Below, piece by piece: positions 49,986-57,852 of a stretch of 57,852 bases of DNA (positions within the stretch are counted from its first letter, which is position 1; each line of letters opens with the position of its first letter). Position numbers and translations under genes: made by a program. Source of the DNA: Alienimonas chondri (lineage in GTDB: Bacteria > Planctomycetota > Planctomycetia > Planctomycetales > Planctomycetaceae); NCBI RefSeq assembly GCF_013036045.1, contig NZ_WTPX01000011.1:1-57852 (forward strand), read 5' to 3'. Under the pieces are notes generated by a model, which was not told the DNA's origin, did not search any database, and saw only the letters and a program-made list of their open reading frames with translations.

Positions 49986-52775
49986 GTGCTTCCCTTCGTC
50001 CGACCCGCCGTTCTGCTGCTGGCCCTCCCCGCGGCGTGGGCCTGGTGGCGATTCGGGCGAACGGGCGATCGCCGGACAGACGCGCTGCGGGCGGCGCTCG
50101 CCCTGTTGCTGATCGCCGCGGCGGCCGGACCGGTGGCGGACCTTTCCGGCGAGGGGACCGACGTTCTGCTCGTGCTCGATCGCAGCCGCTCGATGCCGGC
50201 GACGGATGCGGATCTCCTCGAACTGGTGCGGAACGTCGAAACCGCCCGCGGTCCAGGCGATCGGCTGGGCGTGGTGACGTTCGGCGGTCGCCCGGCGGCG
50301 GAACGGCCGTTGTCCGGCGTCGGGGCGACGGGCGAGTTTCTGTACCCGATCGACGCGGACGGCTCCGACCTCGACGCCGCCCTGCACCTCGCCCTGGACC
50401 TCACCGACCCCCGCCGACCGGCCCGGGCGTTGGTCCTCTCCGACGGGGAATCGAACGGCCCGGACCCGCGCGACGCGGCTCGACGGGCGCGGGCGGCGGG
50501 CGTGCCGATCGACGTTCGGCCGTTCCCCGTCACCCGGGTCGGCGACGCCGCGGTGACGGCGATCACGCTGCCCTCCTCCGCGGCGCCGGGGGAACCGCTC
50601 GCGATCGGCGTGGAGTTTTTCTCGCCCGGGCCGGCCCGAGGCCGCATATCGCTCGCCAGACGCGAGCCGGGCGGCGCTGCGGTCGCGATCGATGCCCGCA
50701 CCGTGGATCTGCCCGCGGGCCGCGGACGCGTGCGGTTTCGGGAAGTGGCGCCGGCCGAGGGGTTTCACCTCTACACCGCGACGCTGGACGTGCCGGGCGA
50801 TCCGCGTTCGGAGAACGATCGCGGCGAGGCGGGGCTGCGGATCGATGCGGCACGGCGCGTGCTCCTGTTGCGAACGGAACCCGCCGGCGGGCGGATCGAG
50901 ACCGCGCTGGCCGCCGCCGGTCTGCCGGTGGACGTCGCGGATCCGACGTCCCATCCGCTGACGCAGGATGCGCTGGACCCCTATGGAGCGGTGATCCTGG
51001 AGAACGTGCCCGCCTCGGCGCTGGGGCGAAGGAAGATGGCTCAGCTGGCACGGTTCGTCGAGGACCTCGGCGGCGGTCTACTGACGACCGGCGGGCGGAA
51101 CAGCTACGCGACCGGCGGGTATTTCGAGAGTCCGCTCGACCCGTTGCTGCCGGTGACGATGGATCTGCGGGAGGACGCCCAGAAGGAGCGTTCCGCGATC
51201 GTCGTCGCCTTGGATCGCAGCGGCAGCATGGCGGTCCCCGTGGGAGAGGCCGGCGGCGGGGGGCGGACGAAGATGGACCTGGCGAACGAGGGCGCCGCCG
51301 CGGCGGTCGACGTCCTCTCCCGCGGGGACCGGGCGGCGGTGTTGGCGGTCGACACGCAGGCGGAAGCGATCGTGCCGCTGACGGAACTCGGCGACGGCGC
51401 CGGCCGCATCGCGGCGGCGGCCCGGGGGATCGTGTCGACTGGCGGCGGCATCTATGTCGATGCGGCGTTGTCTGCGGCGGCGGACGAACTCGACGGGGCG
51501 CCGGCCTCCGCGACTAAACATGTGATCGTCTTCGCCGACGCCGCGGATGCGGAGAGTCCCACGGACTTCAGCGTGCCGCTCGTTCGCTTAAGAGCAATGG
51601 GGGCGACCGTCAGCGTGATCGGGCTGGGATCCCGCCTGGACAACGACGCACCGCTCCTGGAAGCGGTCGCCGCGGCCGGCGGGGGCAACGTGCTCTTCAC
51701 GGACGATCCGCGGGAACTGCCTCGATTGTTCGCACAGGATGCGTTGGCGGTCGTGGCGGATACGTTTGTCACCGCGGAGACCGCGGCCGGCATCCCGGGC
51801 GAATTCGCCGGCGGCTCGGCCCTCGTCGGGGAGTTGGGCGGCGGGGCGTTCCCGGCGGTGGGCGGGTACAACCTCACGGAGCTGCGGGAGGGCGGTTCGC
51901 TGACGGCGCGGACGCGCGATCAGTACGACGCCCCGCTCGCTGCGGCGTGGTATCGCGGGTTGGGACGGGTTGCGGCGCTGACGTTCCCCCTCGACGGGGA
52001 GAACGGGGGGCCGGTCTCGCGGTGGACCGGGCTGAACGACTTTCTCTCCACGCACGGCCGTTGGCTGTTGGGCGGCGGGGACGGCGGCGGAGCGTTCCTC
52101 ACCGTGGCCCGGGAGGGACGCACGGCGACCGTCACCGTCGAACTCGACCCGGAGCGCCTCCAGTCCGGCGAGGAAGACGGCCTCGAACTCTTGATCGTTC
52201 CTCCGACGGATGACCCGGAAGCCGGAGCGTTGAGCGAACCCTTCACGGCGGATCTTCGCTGGGACGGGCCGGCGATATTGTCGGGGCGTTTCGATCTGGA
52301 CGTGGTCGGTACCTATCGCACGTTGCTCCGCCGGCCGGGCGGGACGGCGACGCGGGGTCCGGCGGTCAGCTTGCCCTACTCGCCGGAGTTCATGCCCCGC
52401 GGCGATCGGCCGCCGGGCGCCGCGGCGCTGGAGGAACTCGCCGCCCTTTCCGGCGGGGTCCGCCGGTTGGACGTAGCGACCATCTTCGACGACCCCCCGC
52501 CCCGTCCGGCGCCGACACCGCTGTGGTCCTGGTTTGCCGCGGCGGGCGTGGTCCTGTTGCTCGCGGAGATCGCCGGGCGCCGTTGGCAGTGGGCGTTGCC
52601 GTGGCGAACGAGTGAGGAGATCGTCGCTGCGCCCCGCACGCGGGAACGTCGGGTTCGATCTACCGCTCCGGCGTCCGCCCCCATCGCTCCCAAGCCAGCC
52701 GTCCGGTCTCCGCCCAAGGCGACGGCGGACGACGTGTTCGGAGCGGCCAAAAGAAAAGCCGGACGGCGATTATAA
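49986..52775 (+). CDS. Membrane protein with two vWA domains and an amidotransferase-like domain
   Basis: This 929-residue protein has two N-terminal helices (about 5-50), a first vWA domain with MIDAS LDRSRSM (Asp65), then a Rossmann-like segment (RVLLLRTEPAGG, AVILENVPAS, GGGLLTTGGRNSY). A second vWA domain carries LDRSGSM (Asp410) and SFADAAD-type loops, followed by beta-rich domains and a C-terminal helix near 845-865. The order vWA, GATase-like, vWA is found in large planctomycete and related membrane proteins of MoxR clusters. GTG 49986 lies 27 bases after the BatA-type gene. A palindrome overlaps its stop. Confidence 0.87.
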   Translation: MLPFVRPAVLLLALPAAWAWWRFGRTGDRRTDALRAALALLLIAAAAGPVADLSGEGTDVLLVLDRSRSMPATDADLLELVRNVETARGPGDRLGVVTFGGRPAAERPLSGVGATGEFLYPIDADGSDLDAALHLALDLTDPRRPARALVLSDGESNGPDPRDAARRARAAGVPIDVRPFPVTRVGDAAVTAITLPSSAAPGEPLAIGVEFFSPGPARGRISLARREPGGAAVAIDARTVDLPAGRGRVRFREVAPAEGFHLYTATLDVPGDPRSENDRGEAGLRIDAARRVLLLRTEPAGGRIETALAAAGLPVDVADPTSHPLTQDALDPYGAVILENVPASALGRRKMAQLARFVEDLGGGLLTTGGRNSYATGGYFESPLDPLLPVTMDLREDAQKERSAIVVALDRSGSMAVPVGEAGGGGRTKMDLANEGAAAAVDVLSRGDRAAVLAVDTQAEAIVPLTELGDGAGRIAAAARGIVSTGGGIYVDAALSAAADELDGAPASATKHVIVFADAADAESPTDFSVPLVRLRAMGATVSVIGLGSRLDNDAPLLEAVAAAGGGNVLFTDDPRELPRLFAQDALAVVADTFVTAETAAGIPGEFAGGSALVGELGGGAFPAVGGYNLTELREGGSLTARTRDQYDAPLAAAWYRGLGRVAALTFPLDGENGGPVSRWTGLNDFLSTHGRWLLGGGDGGGAFLTVAREGRTATVTVELDPERLQSGEEDGLELLIVPPTDDPEAGALSEPFTADLRWDGPAILSGRFDLDVVGTYRTLLRRPGGTATRGPAVSLPYSPEFMPRGDRPPGAAALEELAALSGGVRRLDVATIFDDPPPRPAPTPLWSWFAAAGVVLLLAEIAGRRWQWALPWRTSEEIVAAPRTRERRVRSTAPASAPIAPKPAVRSPPKATADDVFGAAKRKAGRRL

Positions 52776-52789
52776 TCGCCGTCCGGCTT
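52756..52789. terminator. Perfect 34-base palindrome, terminator at the end of the MoxR module
   Basis: AAGCCGGACGGCGATT at 52756-52771 is exactly repeated in inverse at 52774-52789 around AT, a 16-bp stem with almost no loop. It covers the last codons and TAA of the double-vWA gene. On the minus strand it is followed by TTTTCTTTT, so it is a good intrinsic terminator for the small minus-strand gene; on the plus strand there is no T tract. Confidence 0.85.
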
Positions 52790-52811
52790 AATGCCGCCTC
52801 GCAGATCGCGG

Positions 52812-53030
52812 CTATTCGCGGTCCACGTCGACGTCGACGTCCACGCGTTCCGCCTCTGACTTCACCTTCTCAGCCCCGTCTTTCACCGCGCCGGCGGCGT
52901 TGCCGACGTCTTCGGAGATCACGTCGCGGTTGATGTTGATTCCCGCTTGGTCGTTGTCGGCGGAGAGCGTGAACCACCCGAGCAAGGCGAGCACGAGCAG
53001 AACGACGACGGCGACGGCAAAAGCTTTCAT
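52812..53030 (-). CDS. Small single-helix envelope protein, unrecognised
   Basis: This 72-residue protein has an N-terminal helix (residues 3-22) followed by a charged tail with heptad-like DGAEKVKSEAERV and an acidic DVDVDVDRE end, encoded by a short repeated gac/gtc pattern. It could be a signal-anchored or lipoprotein-like envelope protein; no lipobox Cys is present. It lies 49 bases downstream of the DUF1328 gene on the same strand, consistent with an envelope-stress pair. Confidence 0.7.
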   Translation of the reverse strand: MKAFAVAVVVLLVLALLGWFTLSADNDQAGININRDVISEDVGNAAGAVKDGAEKVKSEAERVDVDVDVDRE

Positions 53031-53079
53031 GGGCGGGGCGTTTGGAGGGCGGCGGAGTCAGACGGCGTGACGAGCGGCG

Positions 53080-53247
53080 CTAAACCGTCGGCGTCTTGCC
53101 GCCCAGCAGGGAGATCAGCATCAAAACCAAGGCGATGATGAACACGACGCCGGCGGCCCAATAGGCCCAGCTGGCGACGCCCCCCAAGCCGGGGAGCAGG
53201 GCGGCGATGATGGCGATGACCAGCAGGATCAGGGCGAGACGGAGCAT
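53080..53247 (-). CDS. DUF1328-family small membrane protein
   Basis: This 55-residue protein has two helices: LRLALILLVIAIIAALLPG and WAYWAAGVVFIIALVLMLISLL. The start, the LPGLGG turn and the LISLLGG end match the DUF1328 (YtjA-like) family closely. Such proteins are small inner-membrane proteins of unknown role, often induced by stress. ATG 53247 was chosen by family length; the frame is open to 53364. The 174 bases upstream hold hairpins but no clear promoter. Confidence 0.85.
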   Translation of the reverse strand: MLRLALILLVIAIIAALLPGLGGVASWAYWAAGVVFIIALVLMLISLLGGKTPTV

Positions 53248-53274
53248 GATGTACGTTTCAGATGGGATGGTGGG

Positions 53275-53294
53275 AACGAGCAAACTGGCTCGTT
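53275..53294 (-). other. 7-bp hairpin in the leader of the DUF1328 gene
   Basis: AACGAGC at 53275-53281 and GCTCGTT at 53288-53294 form a perfect stem with a 6-base loop, 28 bases upstream of the DUF1328 ATG. It may be a leader structure; no function is known. Confidence 0.35.
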
Positions 53295-53406
53295 GATTGA
53301 TGCATCCGCAATTGCGGCGCCAATCTCGGCTCCCATCGAGGGGTGATCGCATTCCGAGCGGCAAGAACGCTCCGATCGCTGCAAGTCGTCACTGTTTCTG
53401 GGGGGG

Positions 53407-53425
53407 CTGACCGCGCGGCGGTCAG
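53407..53425. terminator. Hairpin overlapping the cinA stop codon
   Basis: CTGACCGC (53407-53414) and GCGGTCAG (53418-53425) form a perfect 8-bp stem with a 3-base loop that contains the cinA stop. No T tract follows on the minus strand, so it is a terminator-like structure at best. Confidence 0.4.
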
Positions 53426-54618
53426 GTTGCTCGCCCGAGCAGATGCCGGCGGAGCAGATCCAACGCCGCCTTGGCCAGCCGACTGCGGGCAATGGCCGAG
53501 TCGATCGCATGCCGGTAGGTCGCCCGTACCTCTCTGTCCGGCGTGGCGAGCACGATGGCTCGTTCCGCCCCGCTCTCATCCAGCGCGGGGGTGAACAGCC
53601 CGTACGTCGCTCCCCAGCGGGAGCGGACCTCGCTCGCCGCCTCGCCGGGCGCGACGGCGGCTCCCAGACAGATCGTCTCGGTCGGCTCCACGAGACCGCC
53701 CAGAAATGCTCTCGCGTCCGGGACGTCCTCTTGGGTGAGCCAATCCGCCAAGCGTCCGCCGGTCCCGACTTCGGCGATGGCCAATGTCTCCCCGCGTTCC
53801 CGCAGGAGGTTCAGGACGCAGCCGGCGAGCGTCTCGTCTTCCTCGCCGAAGATAAGTTCCTCGGCCCGTTCGACGGCGATCCGTTTCGTTTCCTCGAACT
53901 GGCGTTGGACGCCGGCTTCGTCCGGCGCGCGGGCGACGATCCGCAGGGTGATCGTCGCCTCATGGGCGGTGATGCCGACCTCCGGCGTGCGGCCCCGGGC
54001 GGTGAGATCGCCGAGCCGCTCCTCCACGGCGCTCTCCCCCGCCCCGAACAGGTTCATGCGGGCCACCCGGATCAGGTTCGCTCCGCGGGGCAATCGCGGG
54101 AGGACGGACTCCCGGAACATCGGTCTCATCTCCGCCGGCACGCCGGGCAAGGCGATCAGCGTGCACCCGCCGTCGCCCCCGATCTCTCCGGGGGGAACGG
54201 TCATCCACAGCCCCGGGGCGGTGCCGTGACGGTTCGGGATGACCTCCGCCCCCGCGGGGATCAACGCCTGCACCCGATTCGCCGCGGGCATGGTGCGGCC
54301 GAACCGGCGGTAACACTCTTGGACGTGGGCGAGGCTGGCGGCGTCTTCCACCAGCGGCACGCCCGCAAGCTGCGCGAGAGATTCCCGAGTCAGATCGTCC
54401 GCGGTCGGGCCGAGTCCGCCGGTGAGCAGAACCAGTTCGCTTCGGCGTGAGGCCGCCCGCAGTTCGCTCAGCATCGCCGGCAGGTCGTCGGCGACCGTGT
54501 GATGAAAGCGGGTTTCGATGCCCGCCCCGGCCAACTCCACGCTCAGCCATTGGCTATTGGTGTCGAGCTTGGCGCCGGTCGTCAGCTCCGAACCGAGGGC
54601 GAAAATCTCCGCGTGCAT
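53422..54618 (-). CDS. cinA: CinA-family protein with degenerate NMN-deamidase domain
   Basis: This 398-residue protein has the CinA layout. The N-terminal molybdopterin-binding-like domain has AEIFALGSELTTG and LLTGGLGPTADDLTRE (about 1-170), with ADP-ribose or FAD pyrophosphatase activity in some members. A linker domain follows, and the C-terminal PncC-type nicotinamide-mononucleotide deamidase domain starts at about 265. The deamidase motif ESCTGG reads EVGTGG (residues 283-288), so the catalytic Ser is Val284, and the Tyr/Lys block that normally follows is also lost (GGLVEPTETICLG). ATG 54618 gives the usual start MHAEIFALGSE. It ends an operon-like series after a GT4 gene, 38 bases upstream. 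Confidence 0.88.
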   Translation of the reverse strand: MHAEIFALGSELTTGAKLDTNSQWLSVELAGAGIETRFHHTVADDLPAMLSELRAASRRSELVLLTGGLGPTADDLTRESLAQLAGVPLVEDAASLAHVQECYRRFGRTMPAANRVQALIPAGAEVIPNRHGTAPGLWMTVPPGEIGGDGGCTLIALPGVPAEMRPMFRESVLPRLPRGANLIRVARMNLFGAGESAVEERLGDLTARGRTPEVGITAHEATITLRIVARAPDEAGVQRQFEETKRIAVERAEELIFGEEDETLAGCVLNLLRERGETLAIAEVGTGGRLADWLTQEDVPDARAFLGGLVEPTETICLGAAVAPGEAASEVRSRWGATYGLFTPALDESGAERAIVLATPDREVRATYRHAIDSAIARSRLAKAALDLLRRHLLGRAT

Positions 54619-54656
54619 GAGGGCGGCGTGGGACGAAAACGTGGGCGGCGGGACGG

Positions 54657-55754
54657 CTAGTCGTCGGCGTCGCCGATCCACTCGGCGAGCGCTTCACCGT
54701 AGAGGGCCGCGGTTTCCTTGACCATCCGCGCCACGCCGAATCGCTCTTGGACGACCGCCCGGCCAGCGGCGCCGATCCGTCGGGCGGCTTCGGGATCGGC
54801 CAGCAACTCGCAGATCTTCTCGGCCAACGGCGCCCCGCGGGCCGGTGGAACGATCAAGCCGGTGACGCCGTCCTCGATGACGCTGTCGACCCCCCCCACC
54901 CCGCTGGCCACCACCGGACGCCCCCGCGACATCGCTTCCAGCATGGTCGCTCCCAAACCCTGCGACAGGCTGGGCAGGCAGAAGATGTCCGTCGCCGCGA
55001 TCCCGGCGGAGAAGTCCAGCAAATTCGGGGCGAACGTCACCGCGTTCTCGAGGTTCAGCTCGCGAGCCACCCGTCGCAGGTTGCTCTCCTCCGGCCCGGC
55101 CCCGGAGAGCAGGAACCGACACTCGGGAAACCGCCGCTTCACCCGTGCTGCGGCGCCGAGGAAGTACGGCAGTCCTTTGGGCGACTCCAACGGCCCCGCC
55201 GACCCCACGACCGGCACGCGGCCCGGGGGAAGAACGTGCAGCGGCTGATCGTCCGCATCGACGCCGCTGTGAATCACCCGCAGCCGATCCGCGGGAAAGC
55301 GGCTGACGCCGAGCAGGTCCGCGGCCACGCTCTTGGAGATCGCGATCGCCCGGCGGACGACCGGATCCGGCCGGGTGAACCGATCAATACCGTAAGGAGC
55401 CGAGGGAAACGTGACGATCGCGGGGACGCCGAGCCTTTTGGCGAGGTAGGTCCCGCAGCCGAGCATCGCCGGATCCTGCACGTGGACGAGGTCCGGCGGT
55501 TCCTCCTGCAAATCGCGGAGCAGCCCCGCCCGCACGACGAGTCCCCACGCGGGGCGGTCGAGTTCCTTATAGATGCGAATGCCCAGCGGCTCGCGGACGG
55601 AATACGACAACCGCGACGCATCCGCGCAGACCACCGTCGGTTCGTAGCCCTCCTCGGGGAGTCCTTGCGCCAACCGCAGCGTGTACGCGCTGCGGGCGCG
55701 GACCTCCAATCGACCGGCCAACAGCAGGACGCGCGGGAGCGGTTCGTCCTGCAC
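54657..55754 (-). CDS. GT4-family glycosyltransferase
   Basis: This 365-residue GT-B enzyme has an N-terminal domain (LLAGRLEVRARSAYTLRLAQGL, DLVHVQDPAMLG) and a complete donor domain with VVGSAGPLESPKGLPYFL, FLLSGAGPEES and the ESLG-like SLSQGLGATMLEAMSRGRPVVAS, holding the conserved Glu. It would transfer a sugar from a nucleotide donor. It starts 3 bases after the stop of the proline-rich gene, so the two are probably one operon with floA. Confidence 0.87.
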   Translation of the reverse strand: MQDEPLPRVLLLAGRLEVRARSAYTLRLAQGLPEEGYEPTVVCADASRLSYSVREPLGIRIYKELDRPAWGLVVRAGLLRDLQEEPPDLVHVQDPAMLGCGTYLAKRLGVPAIVTFPSAPYGIDRFTRPDPVVRRAIAISKSVAADLLGVSRFPADRLRVIHSGVDADDQPLHVLPPGRVPVVGSAGPLESPKGLPYFLGAAARVKRRFPECRFLLSGAGPEESNLRRVARELNLENAVTFAPNLLDFSAGIAATDIFCLPSLSQGLGATMLEAMSRGRPVVASGVGGVDSVIEDGVTGLIVPPARGAPLAEKICELLADPEAARRIGAAGRAVVQERFGVARMVKETAALYGEALAEWIGDADD

Positions 55755-55757
55755 TGC

Positions 55758-56705
55758 TTAGCCGAGACTCGTCGACGCATCCGGCGACCCCGCGCCGACG
55801 TTCGCCGGATCGACGTGCCGACGACCGGCGCCGAGGAGGGTATCCCGCTGATACCGAGTCGCCAGCGGCTTGCTCAGCAATTCGTTCACCACGATCGCCT
55901 CCTGCACGCCGGCGGGGTCCGACAGCAGCGCCCGCAACCGGGCCGGGTCCATCGCGCCGGGCGAACTTCCCGCGAGGCGGGTGGAATCGTTCGGATCGGC
56001 GAGGCGGCTCTTCAGGGAGGAGAGTTCTCGTTCCGCTTTGGTGAGGCGGTCCTTCACCTGCACATGCTGGCGAGCCAGGTCGCTCTGCTCGACGGCCATG
56101 TACCTCTCGACGTGCTCCCGCAGTTCGCCGCCGAGATTCTTCTTGGACAGCCGGCTCAGCTTGCGGTCGCGGAGGTCCGCTCGCTTCTTGGGCGGTTTCG
56201 GCGGCGGGGGAGCCGGGACCGGCTGACGTTCGGGGCGATCGGCGGGGCGACGATCCGATTGCTCGGTCCGGCGATTGGCGGGCCGTAGGAAATCGGGCAC
56301 CTCCGAGGAGCCGGGCCGCTGACCGCCGACGGGTTCGCGAACGGCGGGTTCGCGGGGAGGTCGGCGGCGCTGCGGCGGTTCCTCGAACGGATCGATGGGA
56401 CCGCGACGTTTGGCGGCCGCTTCGGGCCGATTGGCGGGCCGGTTCTGATTCCGACGACCGGCGACCTCCTGCAGGAACGAATCGATCTCGTCCCGCAGCT
56501 TCTCGTCTCCGCCGCCGGCGGCTCGATTCCCGCCGCCGGCGTTCGGCCGCCGCGCCGCGTTGTTGGCCTTCCCCTGCTGGGCCATCTGCACGACCCAGCC
56601 GACCACGCCCATCAGCAACACGGCGATGGAGATCAGCGTCTCGGCGCCGACCGCGCCCAGCGGCGGGAGGCCGAACGCGACGGCGGCGGGGGGGACGGCG
56701 ATCAT
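55758..56705 (-). CDS. Membrane-anchored proline-rich/coiled-coil protein next to floA, unrecognised
   Basis: This 315-residue protein has one N-terminal helix (about 20-42), an Arg/Pro/Asn-rich disordered region of about 130 residues (RRPNAGGGNRAAGGG, PPPPKPPKKR) and a coiled coil at about 185-240 (LREHVERYMAVEQSDLARQHVQVKDRL). The end is short helices. I recognise no enzyme domain. It follows floA by 51 bases and precedes the GT4 gene by 3, so it may be a scaffold or partner of the FloA membrane domain; that is inference. Confidence 0.7.
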   Translation of the reverse strand: MIAVPPAAVAFGLPPLGAVGAETLISIAVLLMGVVGWVVQMAQQGKANNAARRPNAGGGNRAAGGGDEKLRDEIDSFLQEVAGRRNQNRPANRPEAAAKRRGPIDPFEEPPQRRRPPREPAVREPVGGQRPGSSEVPDFLRPANRRTEQSDRRPADRPERQPVPAPPPPKPPKKRADLRDRKLSRLSKKNLGGELREHVERYMAVEQSDLARQHVQVKDRLTKAERELSSLKSRLADPNDSTRLAGSSPGAMDPARLRALLSDPAGVQEAIVVNELLSKPLATRYQRDTLLGAGRRHVDPANVGAGSPDASTSLG

Positions 56706-56756
56706 CGGGCGAGCGTGGCGGAGGCGGGGGAACGGTCGGCGTTCACGGCGACGCGA

Positions 56757-57848
56757 TCACTGCTGCATCACCGCATTGGGCTTTGCGCCCTCGCCGGCGA
56801 TGGCCGATCGCATCTTCGTGTCGGCCTGGACGTTCTTCAGTTCATAATAGTCCATCAAGCCCAGTCGACCGGCGCGGAACGCCTCGCTGATCGCCTTCGG
56901 CACCTCGGCTTCGGCCAGCACCACCTTCGCCCGGTTCTCCTGCACGCTGGCGACGTGTTCCTGCTCGACGGCGCCGGCCTCGGCCCGTTTCTCTTCCGCC
57001 TTCGCCTGGGCGACCCGCATGTCAGCTTCGGCCTGGTCGGCGGCGAGACGCGCGCCGATGTTCTCGCCGACGTCGATGTCCGCGATATCAATCGAAACGA
57101 TCTCGTAGGCGGTATTCGCCTCCAGCCCCTGGTTCAGCACGATGCGGCTGATGGCGTCCGGGTTCTCCAGCACGTTCTCGTAGGAAGGGCTGGAACCGAT
57201 CGCCTGAACGATGCCCTGCCCGACCCGGGCGACGATCGTTTCCTCGGTCGCCCCGCCGATGAGTTGCGCGATGTTCGTGCGGACCGTCACCCGGGCCCGC
57301 GCCTTGAGTTGAATGCCGTCGGCTGCGACGGCGTCCAAGGTGCCGGCCTTCTTCTTGGGGTCCGGGCAGTCGATCACCTTCGGATAGACGCTGGTGCGGA
57401 CGGCGTCCAGCACGTCGCGGCCGGCGAGATCGATCGCGGCGGCGATGTTCCAGTCCATCGACAGGTTCGCCCGCTGGGCGGCGATCAGACTCTTGATGAC
57501 GTTCGGCACGTTGCCGTTCGCCAAATAGTGGGCTTCGAGCTGCTTGCGGGTCAGGCTGTAGTCCTTCAGCAGCCCGGCCTGCGTCGCCATGATTAGCGAG
57601 CGGGTGATGACCGTGGGGTTCACCTTCCGCACGCTCATCATCACCAGATCCCACAGCCCGATGCGGGTGCCGGTCAGCTTGCACTGCACCCACAGGCCGA
57701 TGTAGCGGGCGAACACGGCGAACAGCACCAGCCCCGCCAACAGCAGGACCAGCAAGCCGCCGATGATGAGGAGTTGCAACCCTTCGTCGTCCTGCGCCAG
57801 CGGGGGGAGGAGGGCGGCGAGCGGAACGGGCGACGCGGGTACGGTCAT
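56757..57848 (-). CDS. floA: Flotillin-like FloA (UPF0365) membrane-microdomain protein
   Basis: This 363-residue FloA (YqfA/UPF0365) forms oligomers that organise ordered membrane regions. An N-terminal hairpin-like helix lies at about 26-50, then the SPFH-like region ([48 protein letters not shown]) and a C-terminal coiled coil of Ala/Glu repeats ([32 protein letters not shown]) ending in [14 protein letters not shown]. All are family hallmarks. Start ATG 57848 is 4 bases from the window end; its upstream region is not visible. Confidence 0.93.
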   Translation of the reverse strand: MTVPASPVPLAALLPPLAQDDEGLQLLIIGGLLVLLLAGLVLFAVFARYIGLWVQCKLTGTRIGLWDLVMMSVRKVNPTVITRSLIMATQAGLLKDYSLTRKQLEAHYLANGNVPNVIKSLIAAQRANLSMDWNIAAAIDLAGRDVLDAVRTSVYPKVIDCPDPKKKAGTLDAVAADGIQLKARARVTVRTNIAQLIGGATEETIVARVGQGIVQAIGSSPSYENVLENPDAISRIVLNQGLEANTAYEIVSIDIADIDVGENIGARLAADQAEADMRVAQAKAEEKRAEAGAVEQEHVASVQENRAKVVLAEAEVPKAISEAFRAGRLGLMDYYELKNVQADTKMRSAIAGEGAKPNAVMQQ

Positions 57849-57852
57849 CGGG

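Overview
The window is 57,852 bases of GC-rich bacterial DNA, coding almost throughout. It holds 43 protein genes and no tRNA, rRNA, CRISPR array, transposase or phage gene that I could find. The gene set points to a planctomycete (Planctomycetota): two tandem DUF1080 domains in one secreted protein, a secreted formylglycine sulfatase, Uma2, MoxR/DUF58/BatA/von Willebrand clusters, a TatC with an enlarged outer loop, FloA with a proline-rich partner, frequent GTG and TTG starts, and few Shine-Dalgarno sequences. This is an inference from families and style, not from a marker gene. No stretch longer than about 205 bases lacks a gene.

Region 1 (1-21,800, plus strand) is an exopolysaccharide or capsule locus. 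It encodes a Wzz/GNVR chain-length protein, an initiating phosphosugar transferase fused to a degenerate GGDEF-like domain, a polysaccharide deacetylase, a Wzx-like flippase and four consecutive O-antigen ligase/polymerase paralogs. These are followed by a GT2 glycosyltransferase, two consecutive CelD/FemAB-like acyltransferase paralogs, a membrane GT2 enzyme, a WecG/TagA glycosyltransferase, an extended SDR enzyme, an enolase-superfamily protein and a secreted tandem DUF1080 protein. Many junctions are 4-base stop/start overlaps, so much of the locus is probably translationally coupled. A large PAS/GAF hybrid histidine kinase is coupled to the end of the series.

Region 2 (25,100-39,600) is mixed: a GT4 glycosyltransferase, a sulfatase, a phosphoglucomutase/phosphomannomutase coupled to a UbiA prenyltransferase, TatC, a zinc-ribbon membrane protein, RsmD, two unrecognised proteins, a methyltransferase, a small membrane protein and Uma2.

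Region 3 (39,600-52,800, plus strand) is an eight-gene module. It runs helical membrane protein, MoxR ATPase, large membrane-anchored protein, ABC ATPase, ABC permease, DUF58, BatA-type vWA protein and double-vWA protein. Four of its junctions are 4-base overlaps or 1-base TGATG overlaps at stop/start codons, and it ends at a perfect 34-base palindrome. It looks like a chaperone/vWA envelope machine with a dedicated ABC-2 transporter embedded in it.

Region 4 (52,800-57,850, minus strand) holds two tiny membrane proteins (one DUF1328), then an operon-like series reading floA, proline-rich/coiled-coil partner, GT4 glycosyltransferase and cinA. The CinA deamidase domain has lost its active-site signature.

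The strongest candidates for something undescribed are the four tandem ligase paralogs with the acyltransferase pair in region 1, and the MoxR-ABC-vWA module in region 3.
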